Below are positions 1-5,042 of a stretch of 5,042 bases of DNA, piece after piece; the first letter of the stretch is position 1, and each line of letters begins with the position of its first letter. This DNA is from Phycisphaerales bacterium. Lineage in GTDB: Bacteria > Planctomycetota > Phycisphaerae > Phycisphaerales > UBA1924. The stretch is from assembly GCA_026982035.1 (NCBI GenBank), contig JALSHW010000055.1, positions 1 through 5,042 on the forward strand, in the 5' to 3' direction. Position numbers and translations under genes: made by a program. The notes beneath the pieces were generated by a model. The model saw only the letters and a program-made list of their open reading frames with translations. It ran no database searches and had not been told where the DNA came from.

Positions 1-1
1 T

Positions 2-889
2 AGTCAAATCAAGATTTATGTCGGTTGTCGGTTGTCGGTTGTAAGCATTGGTCTATTGAGTTCAGTGGCGTTGTCACAGAACCTCACACAAGACTATCCC
101 GTGACAACAACAGACTGGGATAGGGCAGCAGATGCTATTGAGGGTGGCGTTAGTGTTGGGGATGCTCTTCTCCCCGCTCCAGACCCTATACGGGATATGG
201 CCACGGAGCACAGGGAGATTTGGGAAGCCTTGAGTAGCTCAAGTTGGTCAACTGGCTCGCATTATATTGCGAATCCAGTCCCTGTTTACGAAGGAGCAAC
301 CGAGATACTTGGTCAAATGTCAGATGGTACCGATTTTTCGATGGCTCTCAACAGTTTCGATCATGTTCCATTTGAGGAGGCACTTTTGCTGCGGGAGGGT
401 ACTGATGAATTCGATTTCATTCTGGAGAATATGATTTCAGTTGCTCATACAAACGGTTTAGTCACTACTGAATTCGGAGAAGTTTTGGTTGAGGGGATAT
501 ATGTTGACTGGTACGAGGGGGAGGATCGGTTGGCTCTTTGGCTTCCGTTGATTCGGCCTGATAGTAATATTTTCATGATGGGTGATCCTGCGGATGGTTA
601 TCATTGTCATCAATGCCAGAGTTCTGATTCTGAAGCACTCCAGCAATGTTTTGATGATGCAGAAACTGCTGCGAAGCGTTGTCTAAAACAAGCGGTGGTT
701 CTTGGCGGGACTTCTACAGCGGTTGGCTTTTATTCAGGGGTTGTTCCCGGTGTAATAATTGGCGGAGCCACCCTGTGGGCGATAAACGAATGTGGCAACA
801 ACCGAGCAGAAGACATTGAAACATGCTTATCTCGGTATGCAATCAACTGGTTTGTGCAGGATGGATATTACCATTGGGACTTGAGATAG
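2..889 (+). CDS. Secreted cysteine-containing protein of unknown function, start probably upstream of the window
   Basis: I do not recognise the family. The frame is open to the left edge. The first usable start inside the window is TTG at 32, giving 285 residues. Upstream codons in this frame add a Lys (11-13) and an Arg (29-31) before the hydrophobic stretch LSVVSIGLLSSVALS, which would complete a normal signal peptide, so the true start is probably before base 1. The ATG at 18 is out of frame and stops at once. Numbering from TTG32, the middle (about 25-185) is acidic and mixed in character. The C-terminal part has six Cys: 192 and 195 (CHQC), 206 and 217, 254 and 265. The last two pairs are both C-x10-C and flank a Gly-rich hydrophobic segment (221-251) that could be a membrane hairpin. 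It ends one base before the next gene, suggesting translational coupling. Codon use is mixed, unlike the genes after 2000. Secretion is well supported; function is unknown. Confidence 0.75.
   Translation, partial: SQIKIYVGCRLSVVSIGLLSSVALSQNLTQDYPVTTTDWDRAADAIEGGVSVGDALLPAPDPIRDMATEHREIWEALSSSSWSTGSHYIANPVPVYEGATEILGQMSDGTDFSMALNSFDHVPFEEALLLREGTDEFDFILENMISVAHTNGLVTTEFGEVLVEGIYVDWYEGEDRLALWLPLIRPDSNIFMMGDPADGYHCHQCQSSDSEALQQCFDDAETAAKRCLKQAVVLGGTSTAVGFYSGVVPGVIIGGATLWAINECGNNRAEDIETCLSRYAINWFVQDGYYHWDLR
21..41. repeat. Three perfect tandem copies of a 7-bp unit (TCGGTTG)
   Basis: The unit TCGGTTG occurs three times without interruption, immediately after an ATG at 18-20 and at the signal-peptide end of the first gene. 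Seven is not a multiple of three, so a change in copy number shifts the frame. With three copies the ATG at 18 reads eight codons to a TAA at 42-44. With one or four copies the same ATG would enter the long frame. The repeat itself is certain. Whether it has a regulatory role is open, because the long frame also stays open to the window edge. Confidence 0.85.
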
Positions 890-890
890 A

Positions 891-1592
891 TTGATTATTA
901 GTTCGCAAAAACTTCTTAAAGAAGCATGGTGGCCCACGGTCATCGTGCTTCTTTATGTTGTGTGGAATCGGTCCGGGGGTGGAAAGTCGGTGGGAAATAT
1001 GTTGCATCCCAGTGTAGTCGATTCGTCTAGCTACATAATTTCTGTCGGGATCGTCTTGGCGATAACGACTGTTGAAGCGGTTTTGTTCTCATTTCTTATT
1101 CGGCAATTGTTGCGGCGATATGTACAGTTTAGATTCGGACACAAGCTGCGATCTGTAGACCCGTCGAATGTTTCCGGTGAAATAATTGTGTTGGCGGGGA
1201 GACGGATGGGCATAGAGTTCGTTGCTCTGGCCCTTTTTTCTGGGCTTGTAGTGTGGGCGAGCCAGTATAATCGGTATGCGTACAATTATGAGATAGCTTT
1301 GTATTATATCAGCTCGCCTTCTGCGATAATGATTTTGTATTACGCGAGTGTTCGAGGTGTTTCGGTGTGGAGGGCAGACAGATTGTTCATATGTCCAGAT
1401 CTGACCGTGGAGCATGTTTCAATATTCGGAACGAGCAAGGAACTTGGTACGATCATGCGAGTTTCAGATGGAATTCAGATCGGCAAACAATCTGAGTTCG
1501 TGATACTTGAATTCAATAATGGGCTAAAGCGTTGCGTGGTGTATCCTCCTAAGGAGATCGCTGAACTGCGATTATTGTTCAAAGCATCGTAA
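891..1592 (+). CDS. Four-helix membrane protein of unknown function with cytoplasmic C-terminal domain
   Basis: A 233-residue protein with no family I can name. Hydrophobic segments lie at about 13-25, 46-70, 108-124 and 134-152. Positive charges (K7/K10, RQLLRRY at 71-77, GRRMG at 103-107, R155-R164) put the N terminus, the 71-107 loop and the C terminus inside. The soluble tail (165-233) looks like short beta strands followed by a final helix (PPKEIAELRLLFKA). It is faintly reminiscent of bacterial PH-like domains on membrane proteins, but this is a weak guess. The start is TTG at 891, one base after the upstream stop; an in-frame TGA at 882-884 excludes an earlier start, and no strong Shine-Dalgarno is visible. 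Such tight spacing suggests co-translation with the secreted protein. A bacteriocin-immunity or receptor-like partnership is possible but unproven. The 3' end overlaps the opposite-strand zinc-ribbon ORF by 14 bases. Confidence 0.75.
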   Translation: MIISSQKLLKEAWWPTVIVLLYVVWNRSGGGKSVGNMLHPSVVDSSSYIISVGIVLAITTVEAVLFSFLIRQLLRRYVQFRFGHKLRSVDPSNVSGEIIVLAGRRMGIEFVALALFSGLVVWASQYNRYAYNYEIALYYISSPSAIMILYYASVRGVSVWRADRLFICPDLTVEHVSIFGTSKELGTIMRVSDGIQIGKQSEFVILEFNNGLKRCVVYPPKEIAELRLLFKAS

Positions 1593-1743
1593 AATATGTG
1601 GGTGTGATATGGGATTCGGTGATGGGTTTGCCGCATTCTGGGCAGGGGAGGGATTGGTTGAGGCCTTCGAGGATGTAGCCGCAGGATTCGCAGAGGAGGG
1701 TGTATTGGTCGTGCCATTCGTGTTTGCGGGAGGTTTTTGGCAT
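1579..1743 (-). CDS. Short zinc-ribbon protein, probably the truncated N-terminal remnant of a larger protein
   Basis: A 54-residue ORF starting at ATG 1743. Four Cys form a classic zinc ribbon: C18-x2-C21 (CESCGYILEGL) and C34-x2-C37 (CPECGKPI). The HEWHDQYTLL lead-in fits the N-terminal module of small planctomycete proteins in which, as I recall it, the ribbon is followed by more sequence, often membrane helices. Here the protein stops soon after ITES (41-44). Codons up to Ser44 are mostly C-ending (acc, ctc, tcc, ggc), like the native minus-strand protease. The last ten (cat atc aca ccc aca tat ttt acg atg ctt) are of a different, AT-richer style. That suggests the original 3' part was lost at about 1615 and replaced by a chance tail. 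No Shine-Dalgarno is visible. It may be a pseudogene or a functional short ribbon. The long frame continuing upstream of M1 is a shadow of the binding-protein gene. Confidence 0.6.
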   Translation of the reverse strand: MPKTSRKHEWHDQYTLLCESCGYILEGLNQSLPCPECGKPITESHITPTYFTML

Positions 1744-1840
1744 GTTATAGATAGTATGGGTGGATTGGGGAGAGGGTCGGGGATTGAAGAGAAGATAGAG
1801 GGTGGGAAGGAAGAGGAGAAGTCGGGAGCCCTCACCCCGG

Positions 1841-1861
1841 CCCTCTCCCCGAGGGAGAGGG
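1841..1861. repeat. REP-like palindrome (CCCTCTCCC / GGGAGAGGG)
   Basis: A perfect 9-bp inverted repeat (1841-1849 and 1853-1861) around a 3-base CGA loop. It is extended by an outer pair, TCACCC at 1832-1837 with GGGTGA at 1871-1876. The motif, with its 'CCCTCACCCCGGCCCTC' lead, resembles a dispersed intergenic palindrome I recall from many bacterial genomes, often mis-translated as 'LSLGERAG' or 'LPRGEGRGEG'. Copy number in this genome cannot be seen from one window. Confidence 0.7.
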
Positions 1862-1905
1862 AGGAAGAGAGGGTGAAGAAAGACCTCCTCCGTGGCTGCG
1901 CGACA

Positions 1906-1929
1906 CCTCGCCCGGAAGCCCGGGGGAGG
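1906..1929. repeat. Imperfect GC-rich inverted repeat
   Basis: Bases 1906-1915 (CCTCGCCCGG) pair with 1920-1929 (CCGGGGGAGG) with one mismatch around a 4-base loop. It sits between the REP-like palindrome and the GTGVPPV-type repeat and may be part of a composite element with them. It could form a hairpin, but no T-run follows on either strand, so it is not a canonical intrinsic terminator. Confidence 0.5.
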
Positions 1930-1937
1930 CGGAAGAT

Positions 1938-1963
1938 CACAGGCGGGACGCCTGTGCCACGGG
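1938..1963. repeat. Dispersed palindromic repeat, copy 1 ('GTGVPPV' type)
   Basis: A 26-base element identical base for base to 3636-3661, in the same orientation. Its core is a perfect 8-bp inverted repeat (CACAGGCG at 1938-1945, CGCCTGTG at 1949-1956) with a GGA loop, followed by CCACGGG. Read on the minus strand it encodes RGTGVPPV. Identity ends exactly at both edges (T versus A before, G versus T after), as expected of a discrete repeat unit. Confidence 0.85.
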
Positions 1964-2001
1964 GGAGGGATACTTTGGGGGGTGGGGGGTAGACTTGGGG
2001 C

Positions 2002-3570
2002 ATGAGAACGACTCAGATTGTGATTGCGTTGTGTTTGCTTGTTGTGCTGGGGGTGCCGTTTGCGATGAGTGGGGTCAAGCGGGGGAATATTCATAGTGAG
2101 GGGGCGGTGAGGTTGATTGCGGTGACGCCTCATGTGCCTCAGATTCGGGATGAGTTTGCTCGGGCGTTTGCGGTGTGGCATGAACGAGAGTATGGGCAGG
2201 TGGCGGTGATTGATTTTCGTACGCCTGGGGGGACTTCGGAGATTCGTAAGCAGTTGTCGGCGATGTTTACTGATGCCGTCAAGCGGTTTGTGAAAGATGC
2301 TGATGGTTTTGAATATGAAGCGGGGAATGGGATAGAACTTCCGGCGGGGTCGATTGCGTTTGATGTGATGTTTGGTGGGGGCTCGTATGACCATGCGATG
2401 TTGTCGGATGGGAAATCGATTCCTGTGGTGACCAAGGGTGGGGTGGCGATGGTTGTTGAGGTGTCGCAGTCGGTGCCGATGGATTTTTCTCAGGCGGAGC
2501 TTGATGAGATTTTTGGGGAGAACAAGATTGGGCCTCAGGAGTTGTATGATCCGGAGCAGTATTGGATTGGGACGGCGTTGTCGTCGTTTGGGATTGTGTA
2601 CAACCGGGATGTGTATGCGGATCGGCTTGAGATGCCATTTCCTGAGCAGTTTGTGGATTTGACTTTGCATGAACTTGGCGGGTGGATCGCGCTGGCTGAT
2701 CCTCGACAGTCGGGGTCGATCACGACGACCTTTGATTCGATTCTGGGCAATGAAGGATGGACCCAAGGGTGGCGGATTTTGCGGGGGCTTAGTGGCAATA
2801 CGCGGTATTTTACGAATTCGTCGACGAAGCCGCCGATTGATGTGTCCAATGGTGAAGCGGCGGCGGGGCTGGCGATTGATTTTTATGGGCGTGGTCAGGC
2901 GCAGGTGATTCAGGATTCTGGCGGTGGGAACCGGGTTGGGTATGTGGAGCCAGAGGGTGCGGTGTATGTGGATGCGGATCCGATTTCGATTATTAATGGT
3001 GGGCCGAACCCGGAGCTTGCTCGGCGGTTTGTGCGGTTTTGTTTGAGTGAAGAGGGGCAGGCGTTGTGGCAGTTTGCCAAGGACAATCCAGATAATCCGA
3101 TTGGGGTCGATGGGGAGCCGATGGGGCCTGAGTGGAATGAGCTTCGGCGGATGCCGGTGCGGCGGGTGATGTATGAAAAGTATTTTCCGTACTTTATGGA
3201 TCAGGTGAATCCGTTTGAGATTGTGTCGGATGTGAAGAATCCTGGGTGGCGCAAGGGGGTGCAGGTGATGATGGGGAGCTTTGGGATTGATATTGCTCAG
3301 GATTGTCGAGAGGCGTATGGGGCTCTTGGGAAAGCCAAGGCCTCGGGGAAGTTCAGCGATGAAGAGATTGCTGAACTTGATGGGTTGTACTTTGCGTTTC
3401 CGGAGACGGAGATTGATGGGGTGATGGTGCCGTTTACTGAGGAGACTTATCGAGCGGTGCGGAATGAATGGCGAAAGGATGGGCGGGAGGTTCGATTGAA
3501 GATTGCGTATACGCGGTTTTATCGTGAGAACTATCAGGAGATTGTTCGGCGGGTTGGGGAGCGGTTGTAG
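2002..3570 (+). CDS. ABC transporter substrate-binding protein, iron(III)/Fbp-like, without adjacent transporter genes
   Basis: A 522-residue exported binding protein that should capture a small ligand, by family possibly ferric iron or another anion/metal complex, for an ABC importer. Signal peptide: MRTTQ then a hydrophobic run (6-20), with AMS at 21-23 as a plausible cleavage site. Family-like stretches: VIDFRTPGGTSEIRKQL (69-85), SSFGIVYNRDVY (194-205), WIALADPRQSGSITTTF (228-244), and GYVEPEGAVYVDADPISI (313-330) leading to NPELARRFVRFCLSEEGQ (336-353). That order matches Fbp/Idi-type extracellular binding proteins. It is longer than the roughly 330-380 residues usual there, with extra sequence at about 86-135 and a C-terminal extension after about 380. 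The ligand is not predictable from what I see. ATG 2002 is the first start after an in-frame TAG at 1990-1992; only a G-run precedes it. Codons mostly end in G or T. The downstream neighbour is convergent and unrelated, so permease and ATPase must lie elsewhere. Confidence 0.9.
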   Translation: MRTTQIVIALCLLVVLGVPFAMSGVKRGNIHSEGAVRLIAVTPHVPQIRDEFARAFAVWHEREYGQVAVIDFRTPGGTSEIRKQLSAMFTDAVKRFVKDADGFEYEAGNGIELPAGSIAFDVMFGGGSYDHAMLSDGKSIPVVTKGGVAMVVEVSQSVPMDFSQAELDEIFGENKIGPQELYDPEQYWIGTALSSFGIVYNRDVYADRLEMPFPEQFVDLTLHELGGWIALADPRQSGSITTTFDSILGNEGWTQGWRILRGLSGNTRYFTNSSTKPPIDVSNGEAAAGLAIDFYGRGQAQVIQDSGGGNRVGYVEPEGAVYVDADPISIINGGPNPELARRFVRFCLSEEGQALWQFAKDNPDNPIGVDGEPMGPEWNELRRMPVRRVMYEKYFPYFMDQVNPFEIVSDVKNPGWRKGVQVMMGSFGIDIAQDCREAYGALGKAKASGKFSDEEIAELDGLYFAFPETEIDGVMVPFTEETYRAVRNEWRKDGREVRLKIAYTRFYRENYQEIVRRVGERL

Positions 3571-3583
3571 TTGACCAGTTGCG

Positions 3584-3661
3584 GTGGCACAGGCGTTCGG
3601 CCTGTGTTTTCTCTTCAGCATCACCTTCTAAAGAACACAGGCGGGACGCCTGTGCCACGGG
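3584..3661. repeat. Two facing copies of the palindromic repeat forming a long inverted repeat
   Basis: Arms 3584-3608 and 3634-3658 are reverse complements at 23 of 25 positions, separated by 25 bases. Each arm is itself a hairpin: 3588-3594 with 3600-3606, and 3636-3643 with 3647-3654. The right arm lies within the unit identical to 1938-1963 (3636-3661). The left arm is a variant with TCG in place of CCC at the centre. The pair sits between the convergent binding-protein and protease genes and could fold as two small hairpins or one large stem. The protease stop codon (3621-3623) lies between the arms. Confidence 0.85.
3588..3610 (+). terminator. Likely intrinsic terminator of the binding-protein gene
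   Basis: CACAGGC (3588-3594) and GCCTGTG (3600-3606) form a perfect 7-bp stem with a GTTCG loop, followed directly by TTTTCTCTT. It begins 17 bases after the binding-protein stop. Structure and position fit a Rho-independent terminator on the plus strand, built from the left copy of the dispersed repeat. The reverse strand has no T-run after this hairpin, so it should act in one direction. Confidence 0.6.
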
Positions 3662-4622
3662 TTTTGGGTGAGTTGATGCGGCACTGTTGGCAGTCGTCAA
3701 GGTAGGCGTTGGCCATGGCTTGTTCGTTTGGGGTGGGTTGTGGGGCTGGGGGGAGGGCGTTCAAGCGGTCGAGCATTTTGGTTTTGTATTGGGCTTTGTT
3801 TTCGACGAAGCTGGGGTTGTTTTGGGTCGGGGCGTATTCGTTGGCGAGGTATTGGTTGATGCGGTCGATGCGGGATTGGGGGAGGGGGTGGGTGGAGAGC
3901 CATTCGGGTGGTCGTTGGCCGTCGCCTGCGGCGGCTTTGAGGATTTGCATGACTTGGAGTTGGCCTTTTGGGTTGTATCCGGCTCGTGCCATGTAGCGCA
4001 TGCCGAGCATGTCGGCTTCGAGTTCGTCGGAGCGACCAAAGCGGAGGAGGAAGAGGTTGTTGCCTACAGCGACGGCGGGGAGGCCGAGTTGCCCATAGCG
4101 GCGGACATCGGAGTCAGGGTCTGAGAGTCCAACACCGACAGCGGCGGCGCCGATGACGAAGTTGAGCCCGAGTTTGGCCGACATTTGTTGGTTGGAGTGG
4201 CGGGCCGTCACATGACCGATTTCGTGGCCGAGGACTCCGGCGAACTCGGCTTCTGATTCGAGTTTGATGGCGAGTCCACGGGAGATGAAGACCTTGCCTC
4301 CGGGGAGGGCAAAGGCGTTGATGACTGGGGAGTTGAGGACGGTGAACTCCCAGTCGAGATCGGGGACGCCTTCTTCGATGCCTGTGACGAGTTTGGCGCC
4401 GATGGTTCGGGCGTAGTCACCGATGGCCGCGTCGGGGACGGCTCCGCCGAAGGCCTCGGTCATTTGTGGCGCGGCGGCGAGTCCAAGGGCTTTTTCTTTG
4501 TCCCAGGACATGAGGGTGAAGGATCGTTTGCCGGTGGCGGGGTTGACGGTGCAGCCGGTGGTGGGGAGGGCGATGAGGATCAGGAGGGTGAGGGTGATGA
4601 GGAGTTTGAGTTGGTGTTTCAT
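3621..4622 (-). CDS. M48-family zinc metalloprotease lipoprotein (LoiP/BepA/Oma1-like)
   Basis: A 333-residue envelope protease expected to degrade misfolded or damaged envelope proteins. MKHQLKLL, a hydrophobic core and a lipobox ending TTG-C24 mark a lipoprotein; Thr at +2 does not signal inner-membrane retention by the E. coli rule. The conserved lead NPATGKRSFTLMSWDKEKALG (27-47) precedes the catalytic domain. The zinc site is H133-E134-x2-H137 (GHEIGHVTARH) with E202 (DELEADMLG) as third ligand; the STHP motif (243-246) follows. All key residues are present, so it should be active. ATG 4622 is preferred over ATG 4634 because GGAG lies 7 bases upstream of it and the lipoprotein signal starts cleanly. 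The last residues (TRGTGVPPVFFRR) come from a dispersed repeat that supplies the reading frame up to the TGA at 3621. Codons are C-ending. It is divergent from the methyltransferase gene and convergent with the binding-protein gene. Confidence 0.93.
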   Translation of the reverse strand: MKHQLKLLITLTLLILIALPTTGCTVNPATGKRSFTLMSWDKEKALGLAAAPQMTEAFGGAVPDAAIGDYARTIGAKLVTGIEEGVPDLDWEFTVLNSPVINAFALPGGKVFISRGLAIKLESEAEFAGVLGHEIGHVTARHSNQQMSAKLGLNFVIGAAAVGVGLSDPDSDVRRYGQLGLPAVAVGNNLFLLRFGRSDELEADMLGMRYMARAGYNPKGQLQVMQILKAAAGDGQRPPEWLSTHPLPQSRIDRINQYLANEYAPTQNNPSFVENKAQYKTKMLDRLNALPPAPQPTPNEQAMANAYLDDCQQCRINSPKTRGTGVPPVFFRR

Positions 4623-4682
4623 TGAAATCTCCATGGCTTGGTGGTCGGTGGGTGTCCTGTATAAGTCTACACTGATTGTGCC
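4623..4682. promoter_or_regulatory. Divergent promoter region between the protease and ubiE/menG
   Basis: Only 60 bases separate the two start codons, so both promoters must overlap or lie inside the neighbouring gene. On the plus strand TTGGTG (4638-4643), a 16-base spacer and TATAAG (4660-4665, preceded by TG) form a plausible housekeeping-type promoter for the methyltransferase. That would leave a leader of about ten bases and no Shine-Dalgarno. On the minus strand GGAG (4626-4629) is the protease ribosome-binding site; I found no clear -10/-35 pair for it. This is pattern matching only. Confidence 0.35.
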
Positions 4683-5042
4683 ATGAATGAAGCACCAATA
4701 CAAGCCAATGATGAAGCTCAGCCCGAAGCCCAGCCCGCTTGGAATGAATCGGAGTTGGGTGGATTGCATCAAAATGATGAGAAGGCGGCGAAGGTTCAAG
4801 CGATGTTCAATGCGATTGCGCGGTCCTATGACCTGAATAACCGGGTGCATTCGATGTGGCGGGATGTGGCGTGGCGGAAGTTGGCGGTCAAGAGGGCGAT
4901 GGTCAAGGATGGGGATCGGGTGCTGGATGTGGCGTGTGGGACGGGGGATTTGACGCAGGCGTTTGCGACGGGCTCGCGGGCTGAGTCGGTGGTGGGGGTG
5001 GACTTTACGGAGGGGATGCTGGAGATTGCCGAGCATAAGCGG
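4683..5042 (+). CDS. ubiE: Demethylmenaquinone/ubiquinone C-methyltransferase, 5' part only
   Basis: The first 120 residues of a class I SAM-dependent methyltransferase; the gene runs off the right edge. UbiE/MenG enzymes C-methylate demethylmenaquinol (and, in ubiquinone makers, the matching benzoquinol) in the last steps of quinone synthesis. Family signatures: KVQAMFNAIARSYDLNN (37-53), SMWRDVAWRKLAV (57-69), SAM-binding motif I VLDVACGTGDL (80-90) and post-I VVGVDFTEGMLEIA (103-116). The first 30 or so residues, rich in Glu, Gln, Pro and Ala, are an extension ahead of the usual domain. ATG 4683 is chosen because the next in-frame ATG (Met41) would remove the conserved MFNAIA block. No Shine-Dalgarno precedes it. 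Codons are G/T-ending like the binding-protein gene. menG would be the better name if the organism makes only menaquinone, as most planctomycetes are thought to. Confidence 0.93.
   Translation, partial: MNEAPIQANDEAQPEAQPAWNESELGGLHQNDEKAAKVQAMFNAIARSYDLNNRVHSMWRDVAWRKLAVKRAMVKDGDRVLDVACGTGDLTQAFATGSRAESVVGVDFTEGMLEIAEHKR

Larger units (their letters stand above)
1744..2001. other. Gene-free interval carrying a purine-rich tract and three hairpin repeats
   Basis: About 260 bases between the zinc-ribbon start and the binding-protein start. The first part (about 1757-1829) is strongly purine-rich on the plus strand. Three GC-rich hairpins follow one another (1841-1861, 1906-1929, 1938-1956), and a G-rich run leads to the ATG at 2002. 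ORFs spanning it translate to low-complexity sequence including LSLGERAG and GTGVPPV, typical by-products of dispersed repeats, so I call no gene here. It must hold the promoters for both flanking divergent genes, but I could not pick out a convincing -35/-10 pair. Confidence 0.6.

Noticed and set aside
21..41. Possible CRISPR array from the short tandem repeats
   Set aside because: The 7-bp units are contiguous with no spacers. No CRISPR repeat or cas gene is present anywhere in the window.
1841..1861. Intrinsic terminator for one of the flanking genes
   Set aside because: The hairpin is strong but no T-run follows on either strand, and it lies upstream of both flanking genes rather than at their 3' ends.
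1609..1992. Plus-strand ORF of 127 residues across the repeat-rich interval
   Set aside because: Its first part is the antisense of the zinc ribbon and the rest is translated palindromic repeat (LTPALSPRERE, TGGTPVPRG). No domain is recognisable.
1579..3624. 681-residue minus-strand ORF opposite the binding-protein gene
   Set aside because: Most of it is Arg/Pro/His-rich antisense of the clear binding-protein gene. Only its last 54 residues, the zinc ribbon, look like a real protein and are annotated separately.
3687..4124. Plus-strand ORF of 145 residues inside the protease gene
   Set aside because: It is a shadow of the well-supported M48 domain, caused by strong codon bias leaving other frames open.
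4635..5036. Minus-strand extension of the protease frame upstream to 5036
   Set aside because: It is Arg/His/Pro-rich antisense of ubiE. The lipoprotein signal peptide, with GGAG in front, fixes the start at 4622.
1..5042. tRNA, rRNA or riboswitch
   Set aside because: I saw no cloverleaf, rRNA-like stretch or known riboswitch core on reading both strands. A covariance-model search would be needed to exclude small RNAs.

Overview
The window looks like a piece of a planctomycete genome, most likely Phycisphaerae-like. Three things suggest this. There is a small zinc-ribbon protein of a style I associate with that group (a CESCGY...LEGL...CPECGKP pattern). There are several copies of a GC-rich palindrome whose translation reads 'GTGVPPV', a by-product I associate with planctomycete intergenic repeats. 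There is also a UbiE/MenG-type quinone methyltransferase. The taxonomic call is inference from recalled family patterns, not a search.

Left part (1-1592): two same-strand genes separated by one base. The first encodes a secreted protein with six cysteines in its C-terminal third and a glycine-rich hydrophobic segment. The second encodes a four-helix membrane protein with a cytoplasmic C-terminal domain. Neither matches a family I recognise. Their base composition and codon use differ from everything to the right, so they may be an acquired pair, possibly partners.

Boundary (1579-2001): a 54-residue zinc-ribbon ORF on the minus strand is cut short where it meets the left module, and codon style changes within its last ten codons. 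It is probably the N-terminal remnant of a larger protein. It is followed by about 260 bases without a gene that hold three successive GC-rich hairpins, two of them of types I associate with dispersed intergenic repeats.

Right part (2002-5042): a periplasmic substrate-binding protein of the iron(III)/Fbp type, with no permease or ATPase gene beside it; a convergent M48-family zinc metalloprotease lipoprotein; and, divergent from that across 60 bases, the 5' part of ubiE/menG, which runs off the window. Between the convergent binding-protein and protease genes are two copies of the palindromic repeat in opposite orientation. One acts as a plausible terminator. The other lies inside the protease reading frame and supplies part of its C-terminal tail. 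The plus strand is strongly G-rich over C through most of this part whichever strand is coding, so the plus-strand genes use G/T-ending codons and the protease uses C-ending ones.

The right-hand genes look like ordinary chromosomal functions (solute uptake, envelope protein quality control, menaquinone/ubiquinone synthesis) rather than one pathway. The part most worth a second look is the left two-gene module and its junction.
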